Below, one piece after another: positions 45,786 to 58,100 of a stretch of DNA of 64,000 nt. Where the stretch lies: positions 1-64,000 of the forward strand of contig JAMXBD010003370.1 in assembly GCA_024138025.1 (NCBI GenBank), read 5' to 3'. How positions within the stretch are numbered: position 1 is the stretch's first letter; the number at the start of each line of letters is the position of its first letter. The stretch is from Combretum micranthum. Its lineage: Eukaryota; Streptophyta; Magnoliopsida; Myrtales; Combretaceae. A model generated the notes under the pieces. That model saw only the letters and a list, made by a program, of their open reading frames with translations. It had not been told where the DNA came from and did no database searches. The position numbers were made by a program, and so were the translations under genes.

Positions 45786-46701
45786 CTAGACACCAATTAT
45801 AAATTCAAAAAGTTAGTTCTCAATTGGATTTAAATAATGTTCTTTTAAGTTTAGAGTTTTCAAATTTTTGAAATTTTGCCTAAATTGGGAAGCAAGGTTT
45901 AATTGGGATTTGAAGGTTTATAAATGAATCAAATGGAACCGATGGTTTCATAAGTTGGGATTAGGATAAGATTGGATTAAAGACATACAAGCAGGAGCAT
46001 AACAATTTTATTATTCAAGTGAGTCGAGAGAGGGTCGAGATTTTGCCACATTGCCCCAAGTTATGGTTGACACTAAAACCCTACCCTTTTGGGCAGCCAC
46101 CTACTAAAACCATAACATAAAGACTACCTTTTTCTTCTTTTATGTTAATGCCTTCTCTAAACCCTAAGGTAAGCCCTTCTTAAACCTTATCCTTTACTTA
46201 GTGGTAAATTAAGAATGTTTAGTCAAGATTAAGCATTAATTGCTAGAAAAACTTGCTATGTTCTAAGAAATTGGCTGATGAAGATGTGTTAGAAGAAGAA
46301 ATCTACAATCTTAGCAAAATTCGTAACAAGGTAAGAATGTTACAAGAGGTAATAATGTTAATTTATTTGCCTATTAAGCATGAAATTTGATATGGGTATT
46401 TGGCATGTGATGGGGACAATAAGAAATCAGTTTTGAAATTACTTTAGAGCCCAAAACCTCTCTTGTAGTTGGAACACAACAAGGAAGATACTTTGTGCAC
46501 CAATGTGTACCTCTTTGACTTATGACAAGCTTAAACCTAGAAGTGCATGGTCAATACATAGGCTCTTATTAGCTCATGTATCACTCTATCCAATTCTCTT
46601 CGAAAAGTTAAAGTGATGTAGGCTCGTGTGATGTGATATTAGTTTTATAATATATAATATCTATATCTTTGGTCTTATAGTATACTTTCATTTATGATAC
46701 T
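45786..46701. other. Unclassified 0.9-kb stretch between the Tat relic and LTR P
   Basis: No long open frame and no match to the other LTRs that I could see. It has a TATA-like TTTATAAATG near 45920, a CCCTAAGGTAAGCCC donor-like site near 46160 and GCAGCCACCTACT near 46095. It may be an LTR of another family (leader-like layout), cut by LTR P. A low-copy host fragment is also possible. Confidence 0.4.
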
Positions 46702-48441
46702 TGTAAACCCCCAAAGTTTTACGATCTATTAAGCTTAAACCCAAATTAGAGGTCAACGGAATCCCAAAGTCAACAAAACCCTAGTTAGACGCGACCGTCC
46801 AAGTCCAGCAATCCCGTGTTCATAACTCTAAGTGAGTAAGTGAGAGATTAGTAGAATAGTTCGTAATATTATGAGAAAGCTTAAAAATATTAGATTAGTT
46901 AAATCGCAATTTGTTTTGAGCCTGATCGGATATAGTTTTCGAAAAGCGTGTCCGAGACTTGAAATAGTAAAAATATTTCGAATATACCGTTAGACTCGTA
47001 ATGATATAAGATTTTCAAAAATGTCAGTTTTATAATTTTTCTGTAACTAAAAATATTAGATATCGTAATTATATGCGTATTTTCTTACTACCCGTACTTT
47101 ATTTGTCATGTCTACTTTACATTACACTATTTATTACTATTCTACACTATTTATCTATCTCTACTTTCTCTTACAACCATACACCTATCTCTTACAATTT
47201 TCATTTCCAATACAACTTCACATCTCTCATACCTTACTTTTCATTAACAAAAATACAAAAAAATAAATTTCTCTCTCTCCCCCACTCATGTTTTGTGCCG
47301 GCCCTCCCCTCTTACACACACAATTTGTTTTTTATTTATTTAACTAACACAAATTACCCTCCACTTTTTCCTATAAATACCACCTCTTCCTTTAATTTCC
47401 TTCACACCTTTCATACACTACTTTTACTCTCTTAAAATCTCTCCAAGAGTTATCTCAAAGTTCTCTCTAGTTTAGCTTTTTCATATGTAATGCTTCTTTA
47501 AGTTTGCTTTCATGTTCATTTACTTAGTATAAGCATAGTGTGTGTTTTCTAAAATCATGAAGGTTAAGAAAGCAACAATATGTTCATACTTTGTTTTTGT
47601 TCATGAAACTATTTTCCTTTATGTTGTTTTCATATATATTTAACTAAATATATCTATGCAGTTATATATATGTTTTAGAGCATATAAGCTCCTTTGTTAT
47701 TGCAATTTATTTATGTTCCTTGCTATTTATTTACTTTCAAGTTGTTTTAAGACAAGTCTTTCTAGTCTTAGACTTGTCCTCATCAAGTCAAAACAATTTT
47801 CTTTTTCTTTGAGACTGGTCTATCTTAGTCCGGGAAACCTTGAAAAAGCTAAGGCTTCCAATACTTGACAATTATTGTGCTTATTTATTTCTTATGTTCT
47901 TTATTATCTTATCTTATGATATTTTTAGCTTTTATAAACTACATGATCATAATCATGCATGGCTAATAAGTTGTTGTCAAATAAGAAAAATGAATCTTTT
48001 TGATGAAAGAATAAAATGTGATCAAAGTTTTCCAAAGACTTAGAAAAATATTCTCAAATAAATCTCTTTAAAAAGTTTATATAAAACTTATCATGAAATT
48101 TCAAACTATTAATAAATGAAGTTTCTTTAAAATCTAAAGATATCTCCATTTCAAAAGAAGTCTTGATACATATAGATAATAACTTGGTATTATTTTTTTT
48201 ATCAACTGTCTAATCCAAAAACTAAATAAGTTTCCAAAGAAATCAATTTACAAGGAAAATGCATTTTCAAAGAATAAACTCATCAAGTACCACTAAAGAA
48301 AACTTTTGGAAACTCTATTTTTCAATTCCTAGAAATAAATTTTATAGATAGCCTCAAAAGACCAAACTTTATTTTCAACACACTTTCGATAAACTAATAA
48401 ATCAAAATATAGTATACTAAATTTTGATCATCCAAACTTTA
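46702..48441 (+). mobile_element. LTR 'P', plus-oriented, 3' half missing
   Basis: It starts TGTAAACCCCC at 46702 and follows the same order as 31429 onward: ACCCGTAC (decayed ACCGGTAC) near 47090, GTGCCGGCC at 47295-47303, TATAAATA at 47372-47379, a weakened donor (AT|GTAATG near 47487) and the hairpin block 47742-47800. It stops at 48441 where LTR D begins, and the remaining half is not found after D. The 120-codon open frame at 47073-47435 spans the promoter and is not a gene. Confidence 0.82.
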
Positions 48442-51102
48442 TGGTAATATTATATTGGAGTAGATGAGTTGGTAATAGTTTAAATGTGTCTAAGTTAGTA
48501 TATCTTCAATATTACAAATGTGTTATTTTACATGTGCAATGAAATTAATGTCATTGTTTTATATATATTAATGTGTGTATAGTATAATTAATATTTGTGT
48601 ATTTTATGCATTAATATGTTTGTGTTATGTTTAAATTTATAAAATCAACTTTTGAATTGTTTAAGAAATAGTTGACAGAAATTTTACTCAATTAAGCCCA
48701 TTTTTCATGCCTAAATTGCACCCAAATGAGCTCCAAATTAACCCAAATTCAACTCAAAGTCTTATATGCCTTAAAAGTCAAACTTAAGATAATAATGAGT
48801 CCAAAATTTGCTTAATTAAGACCTCTTTTGGCAGCCCTCCATTTCCATACGAATTTCCATTTTCTTTCTTTCCTTTTCTCTTTTTCTTTCCTCCAAGTTA
48901 CAAGCCCTAAACCAAAGAATAACACCAAGCTTATTGAATAAAAAAAAATCTCTCCAAGCTAAGGCTCACTCATGTAATTTAATACAAGTATAGATTTTGT
49001 TTATTTCCTTTCTTATAGTATCTATGTGAGATCTTTGGTAGAATGAGTTTAATGTCTTTGAGTTGTTTGGTTCATGCATTGATATAGGTTGGATTGTGTT
49101 TTGTTATTGTGTGAATTTGTTTATGTGTTGTAGTAGTTATATGAAGTGTTGGGAAGGAATAATGTTGACTTGAGTAGTTGAAGTTAAGGATGAGTGAAAT
49201 GGGATTTGAAGTGATTTAATGTGTTGTTTTAATGTTCTAAGTTGCTAGGATTGATTAGTGTGGATAGGAAATAATATATGAAGCTAAAAATGAACTTGAA
49301 GAAGTATTAAAAGTGTTGTAGTTTAGAAATTTGCGAAGTGCAAAACAGGGGAAATAAACTCTTTTCGAATAGGTCTATTTTTGAACGTACGCCGGCATCG
49401 GGCACTTCAACGCCACCGGTGTAGAGGCGGTGTTGGAAGTGAACAGAATCGATTTTTTTAAAGCCGCTCGAACGCCGCTGGCTTTTGCAAGAAAACTTTG
49501 CCAGCGTTTATTTTTCAAAATATACGCCGGCTATTAAGGCTTCAATGCCGCCGGCGTATGGGCGGTGTTGGATGCGAATAGAATAAAAAATATTTAATGC
49601 CAGATGAAACACCGCCGAAGTATATTTCCCACGCTGCCAGCGTTCATTCAAATTTTTCTTGCGTAGGAAGGCCGTGTATCCCCTGAGTTTTTCAAATTCA
49701 AAGTTCTTCAATCTTCAATCTTTACTTCATAAATGATCTTCTAATGAATATACAAGCTAGATAAACATGTTTTATGCATGATTAGATATTAAAACTATAT
49801 GCAAAGCTTATTGAATCTCCTTGTATAATTAATCTATGATTGTGATATATATATATATATATATATATAGATGTGAATTCTACATTCAATTATTGATTGT
49901 TTTGATATTCTTATTTCAGTTAAAGGTTCTTCGGTTAGTTCCTCTCTGAGTGAATATAGTGATATACTATCGGGTTCAGGTACGCAATAGCTTGTTTGTT
50001 GTTTGTTAGGACTAGGCATTCCTAATTTGATTTAATTCAATTCGGCTTAATGTTTTGATGAACTGGATGTCTATTACGCTGTTTAATCTGTCCGAAGAAC
50101 AACAAACCTATCATGATGTAATGACATATCAGTTAGGCGCTTAACCTAGGTCATGAAGCAATGACTTTTCCATGATGCAATGGTACGTTATGATGCAATA
50201 GCGATTCATTTTGGTTAAGTAGGTAGCCGATAGGGGGAATAGTATCCGAGTAACGTTTACTTAAACTTAGGGGCAAACACCATGGTTTAGTTCAAAGTTT
50301 ATGGGAACTTGTGAACTAGGCTCATGTTGTGGACTGAGTTTAAGTAGAGTCGGGCAACAACTTTTGATCCCTAAATGAAGCTATTTTCTTTATGGAATAG
50401 ATATAGGAGATATAAGTATTCGGACTGCTTATATCAACCCCTTGAGCAGCTGCTGTTACTCAAGACCCCTAAATTCCCAGAGAGTGATCCTGGGGTTTGA
50501 ATACCCTCCTGTTGTTTAGTAAAAGAAAACTTAATAAGTTAATCACTCGTCCATTGATGCATTCCATTTGATTTAAGTTTAGCTTGATAACTTCTTCTTG
50601 TATTTTGTTATTGTGTACTGGGCCTTTGGCTCACTTTTGCTGCTATGCAGGAAATGGAGACGAGTTATATGATGATTTGGGTTATGGGTAAGACTTTGAG
50701 AAATTTATGGATGAGTGGGACGAATAGGACTCGAACGCCCTGGATTTTTGGTGAACCTTTTGTTAAATCAAAAGTCTTTGTATAGAAGGCTTGATAGATA
50801 AGCCTAAGATGTAAAGACCTTAAGATCTCTTAGGTTACTTTTTGTATTAAGAAAACTTGTAATTTTTGTAGTGTCTTGTATTGATACTAAACTTTATACA
50901 TATGATTATATATATGTATAGATTGCTTTTATTAGTAATCTTGTTTTGTTAAAAGTTATTTATAAAGTTTTAGTAGATTTAATCAATCAATTTTCATAAA
51001 TTGTTAGTTTAGGACAACCTTACATATAATGTGAAAATGTTATATGTGGTTAGGGACTTGGTACTCTAAATCTCGGGATTTAGTAGGTCGGGTCTTTACA
51101 CC
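48442..51102 (+). mobile_element. LTR 'D', related to LTR C, plus-oriented
   Basis: It ends CGGGTCTTTACA at 51102, the reverse of LTR C's TGTAAGGACC start, and is about 2.66 kb against 2.6 kb for C. Shared stretches include CTTATATCAACCCC (about 50430) and GGGTTTGAATAC (about 50495). Acceptor-like TTTTGCTGCTATGCAG ends at 50650. GC-rich module 49383-49680, (AT)n at 49846-49869. The start at 48442 is set by the end of P-like sequence and is uncertain. No target duplication could be matched. Confidence 0.7.
49383..49680 (+). repeat. GC-rich CCGGC module in LTR D
   Basis: Repeats of ACGCCGGC, GCCGCCGGCGTA and GGCGGTGTTGGA (for example near 49427 and 49561). It is imperfectly periodic and able to form many GC hairpins. 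Confidence 0.65.
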
Positions 51103-51173
51103 ATATTTGAAATTCGAAAACCATCCAGCTGCTTATTCTCGTCTGATTTTATTTTTAAATATGGGATAAGCTT
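51103..51173. other. 71-bp stretch between LTR D and the copia-like LTR
   Basis: Not assigned. It does not match the continuation expected for LTR P, which indicates a deletion or another insertion at this place. Confidence 0.3.
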
Positions 51174-52053
51174 TGTTGAGATAACGTCATTTATTCTAAC
51201 TGTTGATATTTCCTTGAAATGATTTGAAAGTTACCAAGCTCTTCTCCTTGTAATTTGAACTAGACATACTTGATAAGACAACTTTATCTTCTTCAATAAA
51301 TCACCGTGATCTTCTCTTGTGATCTTCCTTTGGATAACCCTCAAAATATCTGCCGATATCTTATTCAAATGATATCAAATCTGGATAACTTGATATCCTA
51401 ACAAACTTTATCTTCTAATCTTATCTTGTAATAAACTTATCTTCTTCTTGAAATAACCTTTATTATCCATATTTATCATATCCATGATCTATAAGAGCTT
51501 TATGAGATATCTATGTATTTGTAAAATTATATTTGAAGTTGTCAAAAATAATTTTCCATAAAATTCTTTGTAAAATATTTTGATGTGATTTGATCCCCAT
51601 GATGTAAAATCCAACTTGAGTAAAGCACGTCAAGTATATTACCTAAATATACTTGATAAGTGGAGCTAGGTCTTGAAAAATATTAAAAACCAAGTTTTAA
51701 AACAATTTTAATCGAAATTGGAAAAGTTTGTATCCAACTTGAAATTCGAAACTGCTTCTGTCTAGCTTTGTTAAGCTTATTCGTCTACCGTTGAAAGTTC
51801 GAAATTGCTTCTGACAGATTTATATTACTATCGCTGAAGGTTCTGAAACTGCTTCTGACTACTTCCTTTAGACAATTAAAGCTTAATCGAAACTTCCGAA
51901 ATAACTTCTGATTCTATAAAAACTTGTTTATTCAACTTTTCAAAGGTTCTGAACTAGCTTCTATCAAATCATACTTATCAAATAAAATCATAAAACAATT
52001 AAATACTTTAACATCCTTTTGTTATCATCAAAACATTATTAGAGAACTTAACA
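51174..52053 (+). mobile_element. Probable Ty1/copia LTR (SIRE/Maximus-like)
   Basis: TGTTGAGATAACG at 51174 and TTATCATCAAAACATT to AACTTAACA at 52053, an end common in SIRE-type copia LTRs. It contains a degenerate GAAACTGCTTCTGAC-type motif repeated about every 55 bp at about 51745-51960. No matching target duplication was found, so the ends are not certain. Confidence 0.42.
51740..51965 (+). repeat. Degenerate repeat, unit about 55 bp, GCTTCTGA motif
   Basis: CGAAACTGCTTCTGTCTAG, CGAAATTGCTTCTGACAG, TGAAACTGCTTCTGACTAC, CGAAATAACTTCTGATTC and CTGAACTAGCTTCTATC follow one another. Spacing is roughly constant. Confidence 0.65.
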
Positions 52054-54601
52054 CATATTATTACACTTAATCAACAAAAATATAAAAAAAATTAAAATCT
52101 CTTTCTCTCTTTACACCTTATGGCTAGCGCCTCCTCCCCTTTTTCTTTCTCTAACTTCTTTTAATTTTAATTTATTTAAATCACTCAAAAACCTTTTCTC
52201 ATTTTTCTATAAATACCCTCTTCTCTTTCACTTTATTCACACATCTTCTACCCACAATTTTGCTACCATAAACTCTCCCAAAATTCCTCTCAAATATTCT
52301 TTCCATTACTCTTCCAAAATATTACCATACGCAAAACCTATTTACACATACTCCTTCCATCTTCTCTTTAGGTAAAACTTTTTTCATATTTTTACTAACA
52401 TGTCATGTAACTTTACATGACCATGGTGTGAGTTTCTAAATTTATTATTATGAAAGCTACACTATGTTCATGTATTGTTCATGCTCATAAATATCCATTT
52501 CTATATTTTCACGTTGTTATTATGCTTTTCTCATATTATTGTTGTTATTATGTAACTTTTTATTTATATCTAACTAAATATATATATATATATTCTTTAT
52601 AGCATATAAACTCACTTGTTATTTATTTATTTTCATGCAATGCATTTATTTACTTTCATTGCAATTTATTTACTTTTATGCTATTTGAAGACTAGTCTTT
52701 CTAGTCTTAGACTTGTCCTCATCAAGTCAAAACAATTTTCTTTTCTTTTCTGGACTAATCCATTTCTTAGTTTGAGAGCCTTGATTCAAAGCTAAGCTCA
52801 ATACTTAACTTATATTATTTTTCTTATTATTTTGTTGCTGTAATTATGCTTGTTATTATTCTCATATCATGTAAAATAAAGGTTATTGTCTAAACCGTAA
52901 GGTTTAAACTATACTTTTTACAAAAGAGATTTCTGTCAACAAAGGAGGATTCTAAAAGAAATTTAGAGTTTTTAAATTAATAAAAGGAATCCATTTTTTT
53001 CTCAAAGCCTTAGGAAGAACTCATTATAATTTTAGAAGTACCATTATTTTGAAAGACTTTTTCTAAAACTATAACTATAATATAAATGTTGTTTTCTAAA
53101 AATAAGGAAAATGATTCTTTGGTACAAAAATATTTTTCCTTAAAAACATAATATAAAGGAAACCCATAAAAAGGAAATGTAGTTTTCAAACTAAGATTTA
53201 AAAAGTCAAAATAATAGTCAAAGGAAATACATAGGAAACTAATAGGAAAAGTGACACTGGTGATAGAAGTTGGAAAATAAAGAAATTCATTTTTATGGAA
53301 AAGTCACCAAGGAAAATAGTGAGATAAACATAAAATACTCTTTGAAAACAAAAGAATCAAAAATTCATTTTTAAAGAATATACAAAAGAACTCCTTGTAA
53401 GCTATGATTTTTCCAAACTTTTAACTAACATTGTTTTTACTAAAAGAATTTTTGGTTGGCAACAAATACTTGAACACGTATGAAATATGAGCTATAAGTC
53501 TATAAAAAGGAATTTTTCAATCTATATTGATAACAAAGTAATTATCAAAGGATTTTTGAATGATTGAAATGATTGTTTTTGGGATAGGATTTCGTGTGAA
53601 TCTGGTCACCATGTTTTTCAACCTAAAAGACCTTATTTGATAGAAATAATCTTAAAAATGGATAGATCTTTTAAAATAGGTAGAAAACAATACATTATAT
53701 ACATAATTCCGAGTTAAAATGAGTAAGTTATAGCCATTTTAAGTTGGAATTGTCTTCTATACGAATTTTGACGTTATTGTGACATAGTTTTGTCAAATTT
53801 CAAAAGGGTTATCAAGAAATACTCATTACAGGTATTTTTCTTGACTAGGTGATCTCGAGAAAGAATATCTTTATCTCGATGACTATTTTGACTAAGTTGA
53901 TTGTTTGATCGACTCTTCCATTTAGAAGAAGCATCGCCATGGCAACGTGAGTTTATTTTCTTAAATTGTGTACTTGATTATGCTTGTAGTATAGATACAT
54001 TAGAATTAAGGAAATACGAAATGTTGTGTATGTAAAGTTGAATGAAAGAACATTAAGAATATCGAGGTAGGAATTCATTGTAAAGAATTGCCTGTCTTAG
54101 TATAGAACTTGATATGTTTGAAATTTTATGATCACTTTGAATTGACAATAATGAAGCTATGATATCTTAAATAATTGATTCATGCATACCATGAAGTGAG
54201 TCACATTGCATGGGGTTATTATCCTTGAGTGAAAGGATAGTAACACGGTCGAAAGCAATGCTTGGCGACAATGATCGAAAGCAAATGCTTGGCGACAAGA
54301 AATTAAAACAATGCTTTGCGGTAAATAAATAACATGGCTCGACATGAGTAGACTTAATATGCTTGGCGGTAATGATCGAAAGCATGAATGAACTAAGATG
54401 ACTCGGTCTGAGATTACTTATTATCACCAAACCCCGAATGGAAGGCGTAAATCCATTCAATATATAGTTCCCGAAAAAATATATGCCTTGATTGCTCACG
54501 TGTGTGTTGCATTTCACTTGAACGCTTAAATAACTCATTTGAATTTTTGCTACTCAACTAGTTACTTATGGAAATAATTCTCACTAATCCTGCTAGCTTA
54601 T
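52054..54601 (+). mobile_element. LTR 'Q', plus-oriented, 5' part missing, cut by LTR R
   Basis: It begins at the promoter region (AACAAAAATATAAAAAAA) and has TATAAATA at 52208-52215, donor-like TTTAG|GTAAAAC with GT at 52372-52373, the hairpin block near 52683-52735 and a TGCTTGGCG array at 54240-54390. A decayed hairpin lies near 54458-54483. It ends at the R insertion, just before where the acceptor is expected. An 8-base GCGCC(TCC) box relic is near 52126. Confidence 0.78.
54240..54390 (+). repeat. Degenerate tandem array TCGAAAGC..TGCTTGGCG in LTR Q
   Basis: Repeats of TCGAAAGCAATGCTTGGCG-like units, about 35 bp apart. Reverse-complement versions lie in LTR R (55218-55345), S (56286-56420) and T (58280-58450). 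The unit is partly self-complementary (GCTTGGCG/CGAAAGC region). Confidence 0.7.
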
Positions 54602-55108
54602 TGTCACGCCCCAAAGGGTACCCTAAACGTGACAGTCCGCTACACTCAATATTAAAGCTTAAGTATGACAACCTTTGCCATTCTCAAAGCTTTTATATTA
54701 AGTGTAAGGCATGCTTTCACAACATTGGAGGACCATGTGTGGAATTATGAAGTTTAAGAAGATATAAATAACATATTAAGAAAAGAGGAATCATAATAAT
54801 CATTCATTCACATCAATGTTTTTACAAACTTAGGGACATTTTCCTTTGATCACTAATCTATTACATGGACATTGGTACATCAATGCTAAAGCTACACTTT
54901 ATCTAAATTTCTATTATCTAGGAGAGATTACCTGCCCGCAGGGTCTACGTGGCCTTAACCATAAGTAGGGAAACTGCAAAAGATATCTATCGGGGTGTAA
55001 GCTAATAGGCTTAGTGAGAACTATTTTCATAAATAACTCCTTGTAACAAGATTTCAAACAAGTTGATTAAACAAACAAATGTAATGCAACAAACCATGGG
55101 CAAACAAG

Positions 55109-55133
55109 CATATAGTTTTTCGGGAACTATATG
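55109..55133 (-). other. Perfect 9-bp hairpin in LTR R
   Basis: In sense orientation: stem CATATAGTT, loop CCCGAAA, stem AACTATATG. The same stem with loop CCCGGAA is at 56180-56204 in LTR S. Confidence 0.75.
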
Positions 55134-58100
55134 TTGAATGGATTTGCGCCCTCCATTCGAGGTTTGGTGATACTTAACCTCAAAACAAGTAGCTTTAGTT
55201 AAAAAGTTTTAAGCTTGCGAGCACTCATCGCCAAGCATTCCGAATCTACTTGATTTGACCTTGCTTTCGAATCTTCTGCCAAGCATTTTCCTTAAGCCGC
55301 CAAGCAATCGCTTTCAGATCTCCCGCCAAGTGTTGCTTTCGACATGAGCTTACTATCCTTCTCACCCAAGGATAATAACCCAAAATGCAATGTGACTCAC
55401 TTCGTGGTATGCATGAAGTCATTTATTTATAAAGTCATAGCATAATTATTTTTGAAATTTAAGGCGATCAAGGAATTTCATACAAATCAAATGCTATACT
55501 AAAACAAACATTTAAAACAATTCTGGTTCCGATATTCTTAAAATTCTTTCAAAGAATTATTTTACATACATATCGATCTATCTTTTCCTAACTCTAATGC
55601 AACTAATTTACAAGCACAACAAGTATAGCATTTAATGGAAATAAACTCACGATGCCATGTCGACTATTCCTGTCACACCCTAATGGGCACCCTAAACATG
55701 ACAGTCCGCCACACTCAATATTAAAGCTTAAGTATGACAACCTTAGTCATTCCCAAAAGCTTTTATATTAAGTGTAAGGCGTGCTTTCACCACTTTAGAG
55801 GACCATGTGTGGAATTATGAAGTTTAAGGAGATATAAATAACACATTAAGAAAAGAGGAATCATAATAATCATTTATTCATATCAATGTTTCTACAAACT
55901 TAGGGACATTTCCCTTTGATCACTAATCTATTACATGAACATTGGTACATCAATGCTAAAGCTACACTTTATCTAAATTTCTATTATCCGGGAGAGATTA
56001 CCTGCCCGCAGGGTCCACGTGGCCTTAACCATAAGTAGGGAAACTGTAAAAGATATCTATCGGGGTATAAGTTAATAGGCTTAGTGAGAACTATTTTTGT
56101 AACTAACTTCTTGTAATAAATTTTCAAACAAGTTGTTTAAACAAACAAATATAATGCAATAAACACGTAGGCAAACAAGCATATAGTTTTCCGGGAACTA
56201 TATGTTGAATGGATTTGCGCCCTCCATTCGGAGTTTGGTGATACATAACCTCAATTCAAGTAGTTTTAGTTTAAAAGTTTTCATGCTCACGAGCACTCAT
56301 AACCAAGCATTTCGAATCTACTTGATTGCCTTGCTTTCGAATCTTCTGCCAAGCATTTCCTTAAGCCACCAAGCAATCGCTTTCGATCATCCGCCAAGTG
56401 TTGCTTTCGACATAAGCTTACTATCCTTCTCACCCAAGGATAATAACCCAAAATGCAATGTGACTCACTTCGTGGTATGCATGAATTCATTTTATTATAA
56501 TGTCATAGCATAATTATTTTTGAGTTTAAGGCGTTCAAAGAATTTCATACAAATCAAATGTTATACTAAATCAAACATTTAAAACAATTCTGGCTCCGAT
56601 ATTCTTAAAATTCTTTCAAAGAATTATTTTACATACATATCGATTTATCTTTTCCTAATTCTAATGCAACTAATTTACAAGCACAACAAGTATAGCATTT
56701 AATGGAAATAAACTCAATGCTATGTCGACTATTCCTCTAAGCGGATGAGTCGTTCACACACTCCACTTAATCGTAATAACCCGTAAAAGAATCCTTCCTC
56801 GGGGTCACCTAACCAAAGAAAATACCCACAATGAGTATTCCTTGATGATTTTCTTGAATTTTGACAAAACAATGTCAAAAGAACGTTAAAGTTGTATAAA
56901 GGAATGTTCCAATTTAAAATGGTCATAACTTGGTCATTTTAATTGGAATCGTGCATATAATATACGATTTCTACCTACTCGAAAAGATCTACCCATTTCC
57001 AAAATTATTTTTAACAAACAGGTCATATAGGCCGAAACAGTGGCGACAAAGTTCACCACGAATTTTCCACACAAAACAACTTTGGTTCAAGAAATCAAAA
57101 TTTGTTTGATAAATACTTAGTTATCTATATAGTTGAAAAACTCTCTTTTTATTATATAACTCATATTTTAAGCATGCTCAAGTGTTTGTTGTCCAATTAT
57201 TTTTCTTGAGTAAAACAATGTTGGTTTGAAGTTTTTCGGAAATTGTTTTTGTAAATTTCTTGAAATAAATACCTTGTTTCCTTTTATTTTCTAAAAAGGA
57301 TTTACGTTGGTTTTATTATTTTTCCTAAGTAACTTTTTGAAAATAAATTTTCTATTTTCTAAGTTTCTACTATTTTAGAAAATACACTATTCTTCCTATT
57401 TATTTTTCTTATACAAATTTCCTTTGTCCATTTGCTTACAAAATCTTCATTTGAAAATTTCTCATTCTTTCCTCATGTCTTATGTTTTTCATAGAAATCA
57501 TCCATGCATAAAAATTTGTTTTCTTGATAAAACAAAGTAGATGAATATGTGACTTAAGAAACCTTTTTATAGTAAAGTAGTTTCTAAAATTTTAGTGGTT
57601 TCTTCTTGTAACCTGAAAAGAAATAACTATTGTTTTCAAACCATAGATTTTCTTTGCCTATTTGTTTGTAAAGGTCTTTTGTCATGCCCCAATGGGTACG
57701 CTAAATGCGACAGTCCGCCACACTCAATATTAAAGCTTAAGTATGACAACCTTAGTCATTTCCAAAAGCTTTTATATTAAGTGTAAGGCTTACTTTCACA
57801 ATTTTAGAGGACCATACATGGGATTATGAAGCTTAAGGAGATATAAAAACATATTAAGAAAAGAGGATTCACAATAATTATTCATTCATGGCAAAGACTT
57901 TACAAACTTAGGGACAATTCCTAAATTACTAATCTATTAATTAACATGCTAATACTAAGCTATACTTTATCCAGATTTCTAATGTTCAAAAGGGATACCT
58001 GCCCGCATAGTCCACGTGGCCTTAGCCATAAGTAAGGGAACTGCAAAAGATATCTATTGGGGTGTAAGCTAAAGGCTTAGTGAGAACTATTTCCATCAAT

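Noticed and set aside
47073..47435. Open frame of 120 codons on the plus strand
   Set aside because: It spans the promoter and TATA box of LTR P, and the same stretch is broken in sister copies.
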